A stretch of DNA of 64,000 bases from Siphonodentalium dalli (Eukaryota; Mollusca; Scaphopoda; Gadilida; Siphonodentaliidae): positions 58,174,025 to 58,238,024 of the forward strand of contig CP136068.1 in assembly GCA_032622095.1 (NCBI GenBank), in the 5' to 3' direction. The notes under the pieces are model-generated. The model was not told where the DNA came from. It did no database searches and was given only the letters and a program-made list of their open reading frames with translations. This document shows positions 35,483 to 47,673 of this stretch, piece by piece (the first letter of the stretch is position 1; each line of letters opens with the position of its first letter). The translations under genes and the position numbers were made by a program.

Positions 35483-36449
35483 GCGAATCCAAATAAAACG
35501 AAATTGCGGTAGTATATATGTGCAACTTTAGTGTGATTTTCTAAGTTTTTGAGCCAACGAGTATAGAATATTGCACAGCCGTAGCATTAATATTAACAAG
35601 AGGTGTGCACTCGAGTGCTAGCATACCCCCACCGTGGCAAATTCAACCCGCATTATCTGTAAACCCAACAAAAAAGATTTTTAACTTTAAAGAAAAATTT
35701 GGATTAATAATTTTGATATTGGTTCATATTTGTTCGAATGATTGCAGAAACCCCAAAAAGGGTAGACAAGACAGTCAATGACTGTGGGGTCGCTCACCAG
35801 ACTGCAAAGACTGATAAGACTGGGACTCTGGAGACCAAAACAGTCAGCACTTTTCATAACCACTTTAAAAGAAATAGATTTAAACAGGATATGTGGCTAG
35901 AGAGACTTCAAGTATGTAGCTTGGTAAAAATCCACCTTGAAATTGCCAACTGTACACTACTGATCACCCCCGTCCTCCAGATCAACAAGTCCCCTCCCGA
36001 CCGGGATCCAGACTCCCAAGTCTTAGGTTGGAATTTCACAACCGACACCTCAAACTTTCTCAATTGTTGGAAATTTCCAATCTCACAAGCGCCTTTTTCT
36101 AAAACCATTTAAACATGTTTGAAGCCCAATTATCCATGGACCCAAAACACAATACATGTATGTCAGACCAATCAGTCAGGTGGTTCCAAGATGTTTTAAT
36201 GAATTTGGTATTTCGATGATTTTATTAGACACAAAAGTGTTAACTCCCCATAGCCTGTCATTTCTTGACAGGTTGACCTCATTTTAACAAATCTGAAGCT
36301 CAGTCACTAAAGGATCCTTCCGATTCCTCCATACTATATGTAAGCTAAATAGTCCAAACTCTCTTGAGAAGACATTTTAAGAATTACTATAGAGACATAT
36401 AGTTATGTCCCTGGTCCCACCCTATTTAACCTGGTGACCCCCATCTGAA

Positions 36450-37174
36450 CAAGTGCACCGCTGGGCGGAGGTAACGCCCCCGACTGTACAATCAGAGAAA
36501 CTTTCTGGTTAAGCGCTATAAAAATGCCACATGTTGTTCTATATTAGCTTCAAATTTGGTCTGGTGCCACAAAAATAGAAGGAAAACTGAATTTTCTTTT
36601 TAAAAAAAATGAATTTTTTAAGTCGAAAAAGGGTCATAACTCTCACAAAAATTATCCGATTGAACCGAAATTTTACCTTGACCTGTATTGCGATATTGGT
36701 AATACACAAAATAACGGGTTTTGAAAATAAACAATCCAAAATCAAGTTATCATCTGGAAACCAAAAAAACCTGAATTTTCTAAGTCCAAAAAGGGCGTAA
36801 CTCTGGAAAAAATGGGTGGACGAAACCACGGCTATGAGGAAATCTTGTCCCCCCCGGCTGGTCTATTAGCATACCAAAGATCAACTGAATTGAGTTAGCG
36901 AAACCAAAGTTATGAGTTGAAACGTTCGTATGCCACAGAAAAGTGAATTTTCTAAGTCCAAAAAGGGGCGTAACTCTGGAAAAAATGGGCAGACGAAACC
37001 GCAGTTATGGGGAAATCTTGTCCCCCCGGCTGGTCTATTAGCATACCAAAGATCAACTGAATTGAGTAAGCGAAACCAAAGTTATGAGTTGAAACGTTCG
37101 TACGTACGGACGGACGGACGGACGGAAGGCTCCACTATATACCCCCAAATCTCCATCGGAGATCGGGGGCATAA
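36450..37174 (+). mobile_element. Family E element inserted in segment B
   Basis: The insertion is defined by comparison with the empty B copy. It has a 5' subterminal GCCCCCGA (near 36473). Tandem units of about 169 bp carry 'gaattttctaagtcc', 'gtaactctggaaaaaatggg' and 'gctggtctattagcatacc'. A 'cggacggacggacgg' run precedes a 3' stem-loop (CCCCCAAATCTCC, ATC, GGAGATCGGGGG) ending 'gcataa'. The plan is the same as in families A and C but the sequence is unrelated. No frame looks coding. Confidence 0.65.
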
Positions 37175-37785
37175 TAAATTTGAATCCCAGACACCAAAGA
37201 GCCCTTCATACATATCATAAATATCAGTCAAATAGACCTGATGGTCCTTGTGAAGGAAGCATATTAAGAGGGAAACTGTCCTTCGCTTGGCCCCTATTTG
37301 ACCAGGTGACCCCATTAAAAAAATCTGAATTGCAGTCAAGGAAGAACATTCCATTCTATATCAGCCAACTAGTTCTTGCAAACATATTTTAAGAATTACT
37401 ATGTAGTGAAATAGTCAAGTCTCTTACTCTGCCCTTATTTGACTTTGTGATCCCATTTTCACAAATCTGATGAGGATAAAAATTAAGTTCCCCAGTTGAA
37501 GTTGGTGATATTCACCCATTGGGCACCTCATTTATGAATTTTATCTTCTGCAAATTAGGGAATATAGAAACTTCCTAGAAGGGAAATTTAACTAACAACA
37601 ATGTAAATTTGATACTATAGATACTTCCCAGAAGATGAGGCCTAAGCAGAATGAGGTATCCAAATGGTGAATTTGGTGATGCTAGCCCGCTGTGTGGGAT
37701 AGCATTACTAAAAGCATGTCTGTTCCTACATTGTGCATGTCTGGCCTCAAGCAACACATTGTATTATACAATCAAGCCTTATTCG

Positions 37786-37876
37786 CAGAATGAGTTCCCC
37801 AGAGGGTGAATTTAGTGACGCTATCCTGCACAGCGGGCTAGTGTCACTAAATTCACCCTCTGGGGACCTCATTCTG
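37786..37876. repeat. Hairpin inside segment B, second copy
   Basis: This is the same structure as at 4429-4519, with 'gagggtgaatttagtga' on the left and 'tcactaaattcaccctc' on the right around 'cctgcacagcggg'. It serves as a marker for the duplication. Confidence 0.7.
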
Positions 37877-38074
37877 ATAAGGCCCTCAACTGCTATGGAA
37901 GACCTAGAATAAGATTGAAGTTCCCCAGTTGAAATTGGTGATGTTCACCCATTGGGCACCTCAATCATGAATTTTATCTTCTGCAAATTAAGGGATACAG
38001 AAACTTCCTAGAAGGGAAATTTAACTAACAATGTAAATTTGATACTACAGATACTTCCCAGAAGATGAGGCCTA

Positions 38075-39204
38075 CAGGGCTGGCGATCTAGAAAATCAAG
38101 GAGGGCTATTAATAGCCCTCCTAGATATGCCTAGGAGGGCTATAGCCCTCCTCAACTTTTAAAGTTATGATTTATTTTATCTGAGTTACTACTGCCGTTA
38201 GTTTGTCTATTTTTGATGTTGTATAACTCCATTTAAATTAATTTTCTTCATGTGGAAACAAAGTGAATGAGTTGTGAATGTCAAAATCCCCCACAGTAAT
38301 TATGGTAATAAAATGGTTTTATATGTTGTGATAATCTATATGTTACGTACAAGAAACAAAATGTAAGAGTATTTGTACTCAACAATTTGTCAGTCGGTGT
38401 CCAACCCATGCAACGGAATTGGGTGAGTTTGTCCACATTAAAAGCATTCTCCATGAAAGTGTAATTTTACGTAAAATACACAATCAAGAACAATATTAAA
38501 TCCAGTATATTTGCACTTGAATATTGACTGATTTCTCTCTCAAAGTAATCCATATTCCATTGTCGATCGCAGACTGCTGCTTGCAGCGGTCAAGTCGCTA
38601 TCTATAGATTTACTGGGTGTTTGCAATTGGGGACATAGCAAATAGTTTCTGAACTTTAATAATTGAATAACAGTGTAAACTAGAATACGTGGATACATTT
38701 AGCTAATTATATTAAAATATTGTCAATCGAAGCGATAAAATACGGCTGCAAGCTAAATACAATTTTCACTGATAGGAACCGGAAACGGAACGAAAGGTTG
38801 AACTTAATTGGGATAGTGACATTTGGTTCTCACTATCCACAAACATGTGTCATTTTATCCAGTGAAATATATTGTAAGCTCAATCTTATGAAGAGAAATT
38901 ATTTATTTTGGTCATAAAATGTGTGAGAATCGATCAAAAGATCAGATTTACGAAACAGTTCGTTCCGGAATTTACTGATTCCGCTATAATTCCCATTTGA
39001 CATTACCGTCAAGTCACGCATGCGCACAGTCCCCACACTGTACAATATAATTACGATTTTGATGCAGTATTTTACTCATTAAACACAATAAAATAACTAA
39101 ATAATAAATGTCCTATCGTAGACGAGGCGGGCTATAAAAAGCCCGCCTTGGAAAATTCTAGGCGGGCTGTAGGCGGGCAGCCCGCCATGAGATTTCCAGG
39201 CCTG
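38075..39204. mobile_element. Non-autonomous hAT-like element with subterminal palindromes
   Basis: The ends CAGGGCTGGCGATCT and AGATTTCCAGGCCTG are imperfect inverses of the hAT type. The direct repeat GGCCTA flanks it (38069-38074 and 39205-39210), and the empty B copy confirms the insertion point. The full duplication may be 8 bp but only 6 match. Subterminal palindromes are striking: GGAGGGCTATT with its inverse (38100-38121), AGGAGGGCTA with its inverse (38133-38152), and GGCGGGCTAT / AAGCCCGCC near 39127-39148. No transposase was found. Confidence 0.65.
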
Positions 39205-39368
39205 GGCCTAAGCAGAATAAGGTTCTCAGAGGGTGTATTTGGTTATGCTAGCCTGCTGTGTGGAGCAACATGAATTCACCCTCTGGGAACCTCATTCTAA
39301 AAATGCCAGACACTCTTGGAGAAAATGAAATTAATCTGATTTTAATGACCACTGAGTGATAATGTAAA

Positions 39369-41246
39369 TGAAAGTGTCAATGACACTGTAGCTCAACTTA
39401 GGTAGGGGAATAATTTAATGGTTGACAGTAAATGGAGGAATAGGAAAGGTGCTAATTGAAATGTCTAACCTGCGCCAAAGGATTTAGTGATGCAAAGAGT
39501 AAAATACAAGATGGCTGCTGGTGGCCATTTTTTTTGGCCAATTGACCCCAAAAAGACTCGATCCCATCTACGTATATTTGTTAACATCCATGACAAATTT
39601 TATGAAGATCTGACCAAAGCTACGACCTACAAATTTCTAATGATCAGACGAACAGTACGACCTGTAGACCGCGCCAATGGATTGAATTTTGAAATCCAAG
39701 ATGGCCGCTGGCAGCCATGTTTTTTGGCTGATTGACCCCACAATGATTCGTTCCCATCTACATGTTAATGTCAACATTCATGACAAATTTCATAAAGATT
39801 AGACCAAAGGTACAACCTGTAGCCCACGCCAAAGGATTTAGTCATGCAAAGAGTAAAATCCAAGATGGCTGCTGGCGGCCATGTTTTTTGGCCGAACGAC
39901 TCCAAAATCACTCTTTCCCATCTACATGTCAGTGTTAACATCCATGACAAATTTAATAAAGATCAGACCAAAGGTATGACCTGTAGCCCACGCCAAAGGA
40001 TTTAGTCATGCAAAGAGTAAAATGCTGGTGGCCATGTTTTTTGACCGAATGACCCCAAAACGACTCGTTCCCCATCTACATGTCATTGTTATAATTCATG
40101 ACAAATTTCATGACCATTTGTCCAAAGCTACGACCTGTAGCCCGCACCAAAGGATTTAGTCATGCAAAGAGTAAAATCCAAGATGGCTGCTGGCGGCCAT
40201 GTTTTTTGACCGAATGACCCCAATATCACTCGTTCCCATCTACATGTCAGTGTTAACATCCATGACAAATTTCATAAACTTCCGACCAACACAACGACCT
40301 TTTTTGGCCGAACGACCCCAAAATCACTCGTTCCCATCTACATGTCATTGTTAACATCCATGACAAATTTCATGATGTTCCGATCAAAGCTACGACCTGT
40401 AGCCTGCGCCAAAGGAGTTCCTGAATTTTTTATTATTTTTTGGGGAATTATGGCCATAACTGTTAAAATATATCGGATCAAACCCATATTTTAACTTGAT
40501 CTGTATATAAGTGTCAAAAATTCATATACCAAATTTGGTGTTGATCAGATGAAAAATGTTTGAGTAATCCTGTCTTGGATGAATTCTATATCAAAACAAG
40601 AGTGGAAGGGGTTAAATAAACAATACCAAAATCCATACAGATGAAGAACATGCTAAGAAAAATCTAGGTAAGAAATATGAGGCTGTGATGTGTCCTAAAC
40701 AAAAATTAAAGGTCAAAATGCAAAAATGTTATTTTTTTGTTTTTAGAGTGATGTCCCTGGCTCTGCCCCTATTTGACCCAGTGACCCCATTTGAACAAAT
40801 CTGAACCCCAATCAACCAAGGTCCCTCTGTACGAAATATAACCTAAATCGGCCCAATATTTATTGAGAAGAAATCTTATAAGAATTTCTATGAGTTATGG
40901 TCCTGGTTTCTCAACTAATCGACCTGGTGACCTCATTTGAACAACTCTGGATGTGAGTCACCTAGGGAACATCCACACCAAATATGAACCCATTAGGCCT
41001 TATGGTTCTGGAAAAGAAGTCGTTCTAAGAATTACTATGAAGGAATAGAGTTGTGGCCCTGCTTTCGCAACTATTTGACCCAGTGACCTCATTTGAACAA
41101 ATCTGAATGAGAGTCACCTAGGGAACATCCACACCAAATATGAACCAATTCGGTCCAATGGAACTTTAGAAGATGTTCAAAGAATTGTTGACGGACGAGG
41201 AGTGATGACTATAGCTCCACCGGAGACTTCGTCTCAGGTGAGCTAA
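39369..41246 (+). mobile_element. Chimeric A/C Helentron-like element
   Basis: The 5' end and first 1.04 kb are family A monomers. At about 40412 ('aaaggagttcctgaattttt') the sequence changes to family C units ('gacctcatttgaacaaatct', 'tagggaacatccacaccaaa'). The 3' end is the C hairpin TAGCTCCACCGGAGAC, TTC, GTCTCAGGTGAGCTA, which finishes GAGCTAA. The same junction phrase 'aaggagttcctgaattttt' occurs at 5044 in the first composite element. Confidence 0.68.
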
Positions 41247-41487
41247 AAATGAAACGCAACCTTAACATCTAAGATGGCTTTTGTCGAGTGTGATAGCATA
41301 AAAAAAAAAGGAAGTTTCAAATATCTACGATCAAAACTGTAGGAGGAGTTGATTACACCATGAAGGTACCCCTCTTGCAGAAAAACAGAAAATTATAAAA
41401 AAAAAAAATTCAAAGTCGAAAGGCCCATAACTTTGGGAAAAATAATTGGATCAAACTCAAATTCGAACTTGACCTGTATTTTGATAT

Positions 41488-41609
41488 GATGAGGCGATGA
41501 CATTTACAAATGATCCTCGAGCTGTGTGAGAAGGTGTCAAATAAGCCGGCCACAATAATTTTAAATTAAAAGCTGAAGCGTTGAAATTAATTTTTTTGTC
41601 ACGTCCCTA
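41488..41609 (+). repeat. 122-bp direct repeat, left copy
   Basis: It runs from GATGAGGCGATGACATTTAC to 'tttgtcacgtccct' and is nearly identical to 50413-50534 in the same orientation ('cctcgagc' here, 'cctagagc' there). The pair brackets the nested block between them. Confidence 0.8.
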
Positions 41610-42480
41610 CTCACTGCCAAGATTCAAACCAAGTACCGATAAGGACCGGCGGAAAAATTCTGACTTTCCAAAAATACAAAGGGCCATAACTTTTGTTTAA
41701 CAAGGGCAATCTTCAAAATTCTTTCACTTTTGTATTCACATTGCAATGCCCTTTCAAATGATATATAACACAATGTATATAGTTTTCGCCTACTAATAGT
41801 AGTACTATCCCCAATCCGAGTAGTCCAACAAATTAGACGATTCGGATTAAGGCCTATTTTAATATTTGGACATTTATGTGGCCTTAATCCCTCATCGTCC
41901 AACCATGGGCGTGAAAAATTTGAACGCTACGAAGCCACATTTTTTATGTGGCAAGGGCATGCCCCTTTAACTTACACTGTGAACGTCCAATGACACAAAT
42001 AAAACCATAAATAAAAAACACATACCTGTTGTTGGAATGTTTAGTATCATGACTGAACTAACTAGAATATTTTTTGTCACTATTAATCCATTAAAATTTG
42101 ATCAGAATACACACGTCAGAAATATCAACATCGTCTGCGTGAGAGATTACGCGTGGTATTGAGATTACGCGCATGTGTAAAGGATCAGAAATCATTGAAA
42201 TTTTTTAGGCCACACCAAACTTATTTCGCAGTTTCATTGTTCCAGACCACGTAGGAGCAGGCTGATTTTTATAGACATTATGGGATCTATATCCTTATAA
42301 TTTTTCAGAGTGAATGATTTTTTTTCACATCTATATATTAAGTATATATGTAATAAGCGCTAGATAAAAACGCTAACTGGCTGTCAAGCCACATACAGTA
42401 CAAAGACGCAAGGAAAGCTATAGTGGATGGGTGTCAAGTAGGCCTTCAGTTTCAACAATTGGAAAGTTTATGCCTAACAT

Positions 42481-43579
42481 TAGGGCTGGACGATATTAAC
42501 GAAAATAAAAACCGCGATTTTTGGAAATTAAAACCGCGGTTAACGATATAATCGCGGTTTTTTAAAACATCAGATACTAGTAACTTAAACAGTTTCTCAC
42601 TGTTCGCTAGAATCACATCATTGTCATTAATTTTGACAAGTTGACGTCAATAATAACATACACAACCTTTCAACCAGTGACAACCTCATGCTCGATCGAT
42701 ATTCGGAATGAAAAGTAAATTCACCGGTTAAATTCCGCTATTCGGACAATTTCTTTCCGGTGACTTGACAAATTCTGGTATATACCGATAATTAATAAAA
42801 CCATTATCTAGTCTATGCCAAAACTAAAAGTGTTCTATACTATATAGTATCCTTTTCTAACTCGGTATATTCAACTATGTTGAGCAAATACATGTTGTTC
42901 CCGACGACACTTGCGTCGCTTGACAAATGGAATATGGTTTACCGTCAAGACAAATTTTAGCGAAGTCCACACACACACGTAGTACATAACTTTTGGAATT
43001 CGGCCAAGCAAGGACACCATGTATTTTGGGCGGGTTTGAAGCCCTAATTCTATAATATTGGTTTTAACCAATCGCCGTGAGTGGTTTCTTCTAGACGAGA
43101 AGGGGGCGGTATCTTCGCTCATTTACTATTTTGATTGACGGTGCATGTGCATCATTGTACTGAAGGAAGAGGCGTGGCAAAACTGACATTCATATTGATC
43201 TATCACCCGATCAGTCTTCAATCATTTGGTGAATTCTCTTGTAATAAAAAGTACGCAGGGAAGTCGGAGGGTTTGTGTAATATTGTGAGCGAAAGGGGGA
43301 CGTATTCGGGGTTTTCATATCCCCCTAATTTCGTTAGTCGTCCTAAACGTTGTTTACTATGATTATTGAATATTGAAAAAGTCAGGACACGGGGATTTAG
43401 TTGAAAACTTAAATAACTCGATTTAGGCTTCAGTTAAACTATTTGTTTGTATACGCTTATGATGGTCTGGCACCCTCTATTGCCGACGATATTACGATTA
43501 TTTTAGTTTAGACGATATTACTGACGATATTGAAATATTAACCGGTATTGACGATTAATCGGGAAACCGCCCAGCACTA
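42481..43579. mobile_element. hAT-like element with perfect 8-bp target duplication
   Basis: The ends TAGGGCTGGACGATATT and CCGCCCAGCACTA are hAT-type inverted termini. The 8-bp duplication CCTAACAT is perfect (42473-42480 and 43580-43587). Both ends are rich in 'aaccgcggtt' and 'gacgatatt' motifs. At 1.1 kb it has no recognisable transposase. The short minus frame at 42871-43122 shows no motif. Confidence 0.85.
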
Positions 43580-43587
43580 CCTAACAT

Positions 43588-44008
43588 GTTGAATTTGTTT
43601 TGATATGCGAGTATTACTGTGGTCATATATTTAATGTGAAATTTGTAGTGATAAATCGAGATATATATAAACACACATATATATATATATATATCGTCGT
43701 CGAAATTGCTAGAAGTTTCATAGCAGACGTCTAAATGAAATTTTGGGCGCAATTTATTACCGGATGGGAATATATTCGCTGCCACGTGGTCTTGTATTTT
43801 ATACATATAAAAACGAGCTTCGCTTTGATAATTGAGAATGACACAGCTACGAAAATGCATATATGTATAAGAGTTCAATTATTCTATATAATTTGTAGCC
43901 GCCACACAGATGTGATATTTGTAAGCTCTGTGTGCGCACAGGTACGATTTTAGTCGAGCGACTGAATATGATTGGCTACTTCCAATAAATAGTACGACTC
44001 GATCGTAG
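43588..44008. other. Non-coding with AT microsatellite
   Basis: An (AT)n run lies at about 43677-43694. The surrounding sequence is AT-rich, and the overlapping frames on both strands show no motif. Confidence 0.5.
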
Positions 44009-45123
44009 AAAATCAAAATTACTCTAGTGATCCGAATAATAGTAGGGGTCGGAATAATAGTAGGGGGTGGAAAATTTGCCAAATTTTAATAATAGTAGGG
44101 GTCGGAATAATAGTAGGGGGTGGAAATGTCAATGAAAAAGGAGATCATTGAAGAACACTGATTTAATTATCAAACAAAAACTTATAATAAACACTCCTCG
44201 ACCCAGCACGGACAACGTCTGGTTCTTGCAGAACCTTTTCAATATCATTGATTTGAACGGAGAACACTGCGTCAACACTTTTATACCGTACGAATTTTCA
44301 GTTCCAGCACAAGGCTCGAAAAATCTAACACTCAGGGGATCCTGAGCGGTAACACATGCGGGAAGGGTATGGTGTCCCTTTCTTATCAGAACATAACACC
44401 CAGTTTTATAAGTTTCGTCTGTAGTACTACTGGTAGTATGTTGGTTTGTATAAACGTGGTGATCTTGAACTCCTTGAGGCTCACACTCCTGACTCCTAGC
44501 CATACTTGTTGATGACTTTTGGGTTGATTCAACTTCATTTGTGCTACTACTGGTAGTACTAGTACTGGCTGCAGAGATACTCGTAATGCCCTTCTTCATG
44601 CTACGACGAGCTTTAGAGTATGTGTCTTTAAATTGACAAATATATGGTAAGAACAGTCTTGATGTGTCGTACCTCTGTATGACACTGCCTATTTCATTTA
44701 GGAATTTAGAGTCACAGTCTGTAGAACTATCCCCGATTAAGGGCAGGACTGGTTCTGAAAGCACTACATTTTCGCTGACACTACTACATGAACTACTTTT
44801 AGTACCAGTAAGTGTTTCTTGTGATGAAGCCACAGTGTCAGGTGAGTCAGTACTAGTAGTCTCCTCATCAGAAAGAATTTCAAAATCATCTTCTTGCAAT
44901 TCATCTGCATCATTATTGGTTGAATCATGCTCTAAAAGTTCAGAGCCCTCATCATTGGGCACATCGGCAGATTGTCCTTTAAGAACACCTTCTGGTTTTG
45001 TTATTAATTTCAGCAACGATTTGAGATCTTTTGGCGCGGTCGACCTGAGCAGTTCCTCTCGAAATTTCTTTATTTCAACACCTACAAGACTAAACAATTT
45101 GTCCGAAACTTTGTAGTCCTCTG

Positions 45124-47673
45124 TAGTGTTGAAACGATTAGTGGTTTTGAGGAATCGACTAGTCGCCAGAGGGAATCGACTACTAGTCGACTAGTCGGAC
45201 CCCTTCCGAAACTTACCGTTTTGTGCTCATATACGTATATAATTTGCCAGTTTTGAGTACCAGTAACCAACTTTGCATTTTCGAACGCAAAGCAAAAACG
45301 TGATTTAACACTATTTGCCGTGATTATTTGGCTTAATATCACTGAAGGTTAATAGGTTATTAATTTGTCCCAGGTATATGATGTTTTATGACAATCAAAT
45401 TACCATCCAGTTGATGTATGTATCTAAACGGTGGTGACAACACCTGATCGATTGCGGAAACGATACGGATTATGGAGTGGAAGCGCATGCAACAATCAGA
45501 AACCAGTGTTTACAAGCCCTTTATGCTCGCAGATGTCATGTACATATATCGGACATGGAATGTGGTAAAGTTCCCTGTATATATAGAGTCCGCATATATT
45601 AAAAATGGCCATGCAGTCCTTGTATCATTGCAAGGTCGCGATATGACATAGCTTAATCACGGACAGTCATTTTCCCGCCAAAACGCACGTGTTTTCACTG
45701 TTTGATTTGATCGCGTACATAATATATTGTCTCTCGTGCATGGTACATTGTAAATATATATACAATATATACAATTTTACTCGCGAATCCCCGAATACAC
45801 AATCGATCGTGTCAGTTTCAGAAATAAAACTGCGAAGACCGGCGATGTTAATAGTACATTTCAATGCGATGTCGTAAGTTCTATATTTAGCCCAATTCCA
45901 GGAATTTGCGTCATCCAGATTACGTTTCTGGGAACAGCTTTGTCACCGTGACCGCCCAATTCCGCGAAGGATTTAAGTTTGAGGTGCTAAAATACATTGT
46001 AATTTTTCACAACAGCCCATAAACGACGTGGGATTTCCGAAGTGACTCGCAAGTTTAGTTCGAAATACGCGACGCTATTCGATGCATAGCATGGCCAACC
46101 ACGGGTTGGCTTTATATTTATATCTATATACAATATATCTAGAACGTGCGATCGTATACGCTCACCCATGCGTCAGTTGATGCATGTGGTGGTTGTAAAA
46201 AATATCACACAATTTTACAAATAAACTTTAAAGGTATACTGACATAGTGCTTCAATAAACTATAATATATTGGACTTGTTATTAAACTTAAAACTTAATA
46301 ATGTCAACTAAATTGATTGAAGTTGAGTCCTCAGGTCCTGCACACCTAGGGTTGAAACGATTAATCGACTAGTCGTAGACGACGCTGAAATGTCAGAACG
46401 TCGACTCTGAATTTTGCCGTCGACTAGTCTGAACATAGTGTATTAGTTCCATGTATAACGTTTTCAAGATCGATTCCGACATAAACGGTGTTAAATGCGC
46501 ATAAGTTACGGTAAGTATAACATTTGGTGGCACCCGGAATTGACAGTGGTACTAGTATAGACACACACGGTGACCCGACTATTAATTGAAAGAATGAAAT
46601 TGACAACACAATGTCTCACTCGTCGTTTGAGGTCAAAGACATCACTGCGACATGATGGCAATGATTGACGCGGCTTTATCGTTTGTCGGAGACCGCTTTG
46701 ATCTAGACACTGTGTATATTTCAATTGATCAATTGAAGGTCGCTTAAGGTGACGTCATTGTTGCTACCGTATATAAATGATACTGACATTAAGAACTGGC
46801 TATCGTATTCTACAAATAGCATATTCTATAGGGCGTATTTAGTCGGAACATTAACATTTTATAGTGACACCGCTCAGCACCGGTTTATTGGTGATCACGT
46901 GACTAAACGAAATCTCAAACGCAGATATTAAATTTAAAACCTGTATAAATGATCGAGTTTCTAATCATTATCCACCACATGTCTAATTATATAATTACAT
47001 TCAGTGTGTTGGATAAATATCAAGATGTTTACAGTATTATTTCCCAAATAAATTGGTGTCTATGCAGGGAAATGCGCTACGCAATAGACCGTCATTGCAT
47101 CAGTCATCAGTGTACGCCATGTACGATGAATTTTCCGTACCATGTTATGTTTGAAAGTTTTGATATCAGGTACCGACTAGTCGACGCAACGCGACTTTTG
47201 GGTCTCGACTAGTCGACTCTGAAATTCACTAATCGTTTCAACACTATGCACACCTGCAAACACGTTGACCAGTTATCACTCAGATCAATTCCGTCACGCC
47301 GAAATAGACACGGTTGCGATAGGCGCTGATTCTTTGAAGTTGATTATCAAAGCCGGTCGCCTCAACTTCAAAGAATAAGCCGCCGCGGCGCCGACAAATA
47401 CATTGAGTTGAGGTCATTGGGTTTCGCGCTCGTGCATGACCACCAAGTACTGAAAGCAGTTATCGCATCAAAGGGACAACAAAGGCTTTAAAAAAGCTAA
47501 TTGTGATTGTGTATTTCGATAGCCTGATTGTTTAAATTGTCCAGTAATTCGGCAACGGCACTGCTTTCGCGATGGCATAATGGAGGTGGGTGTGTTCCGA
47601 CTAGTCGATTTCGGAATCGACTAATTTAATAATCTCGTCGATTTCGATTAGTCGATTAATCGTTTCAACACTA
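45124..47673. mobile_element. hAT-like element inserted in the minus-strand gene
   Basis: The termini TAGTGTTGAAACGATTA and TAATCGTTTCAACACTA are perfect 17-bp inverses. The flanking 8-bp duplication GTCCTCTG is perfect (45116-45123 and 47674-47681). Subterminal 'cgactagtcg' palindromes are abundant at both ends. The element contains a second member of its own family at 46347-47246 and no recognisable transposase. Confidence 0.9.
46347..47246. mobile_element. Nested hAT-like element of the same family
   Basis: The ends TAGGGTTGAAACGATTAATC and AATCGTTTCAACACTA match the outer element. It has its own perfect 8-bp duplication TGCACACC (46339-46346 and 47247-47254). It is 900 bp long and non-coding. 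It must have inserted after the outer copy. Confidence 0.9.

Larger units (their letters stand above)
35768..39365 (+). repeat. Segmental duplication B, copy 2, split by two insertions
   Basis: It matches 3203-4755 from 'gacagtcaatgac' to 'accactgagtgataat' but is interrupted at 36450-37174 by a family E element and at 38075-39204 by a hAT-like element. The first copy gives the uninterrupted sequence at both points ('catctgaataaatttt' and 'gatgaggcctaagcag'). The shared open frame is at 35738-36112 here. Confidence 0.75.

Noticed and set aside
16250-35500. Many frames of 60-110 codons reading MAAGGHVFWPND..., MSILTSMTNF... and similar
   Set aside because: They are translations of the family A monomers on either strand. 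They recur with every monomer, have no independent start context and break between subfamilies, so they are not genes.
16250-35500. Regular repeats that might suggest a CRISPR array
   Set aside because: The units are about 160 bp, contiguous and without unique spacers, in a eukaryotic setting.
44664-45116. Plus-strand frame of 150 codons
   Set aside because: It is the antisense shadow of the Ser/Thr-rich minus-strand gene; the Ser-rich appearance comes from the reverse of repeated Asp/Glu/Ser codons.
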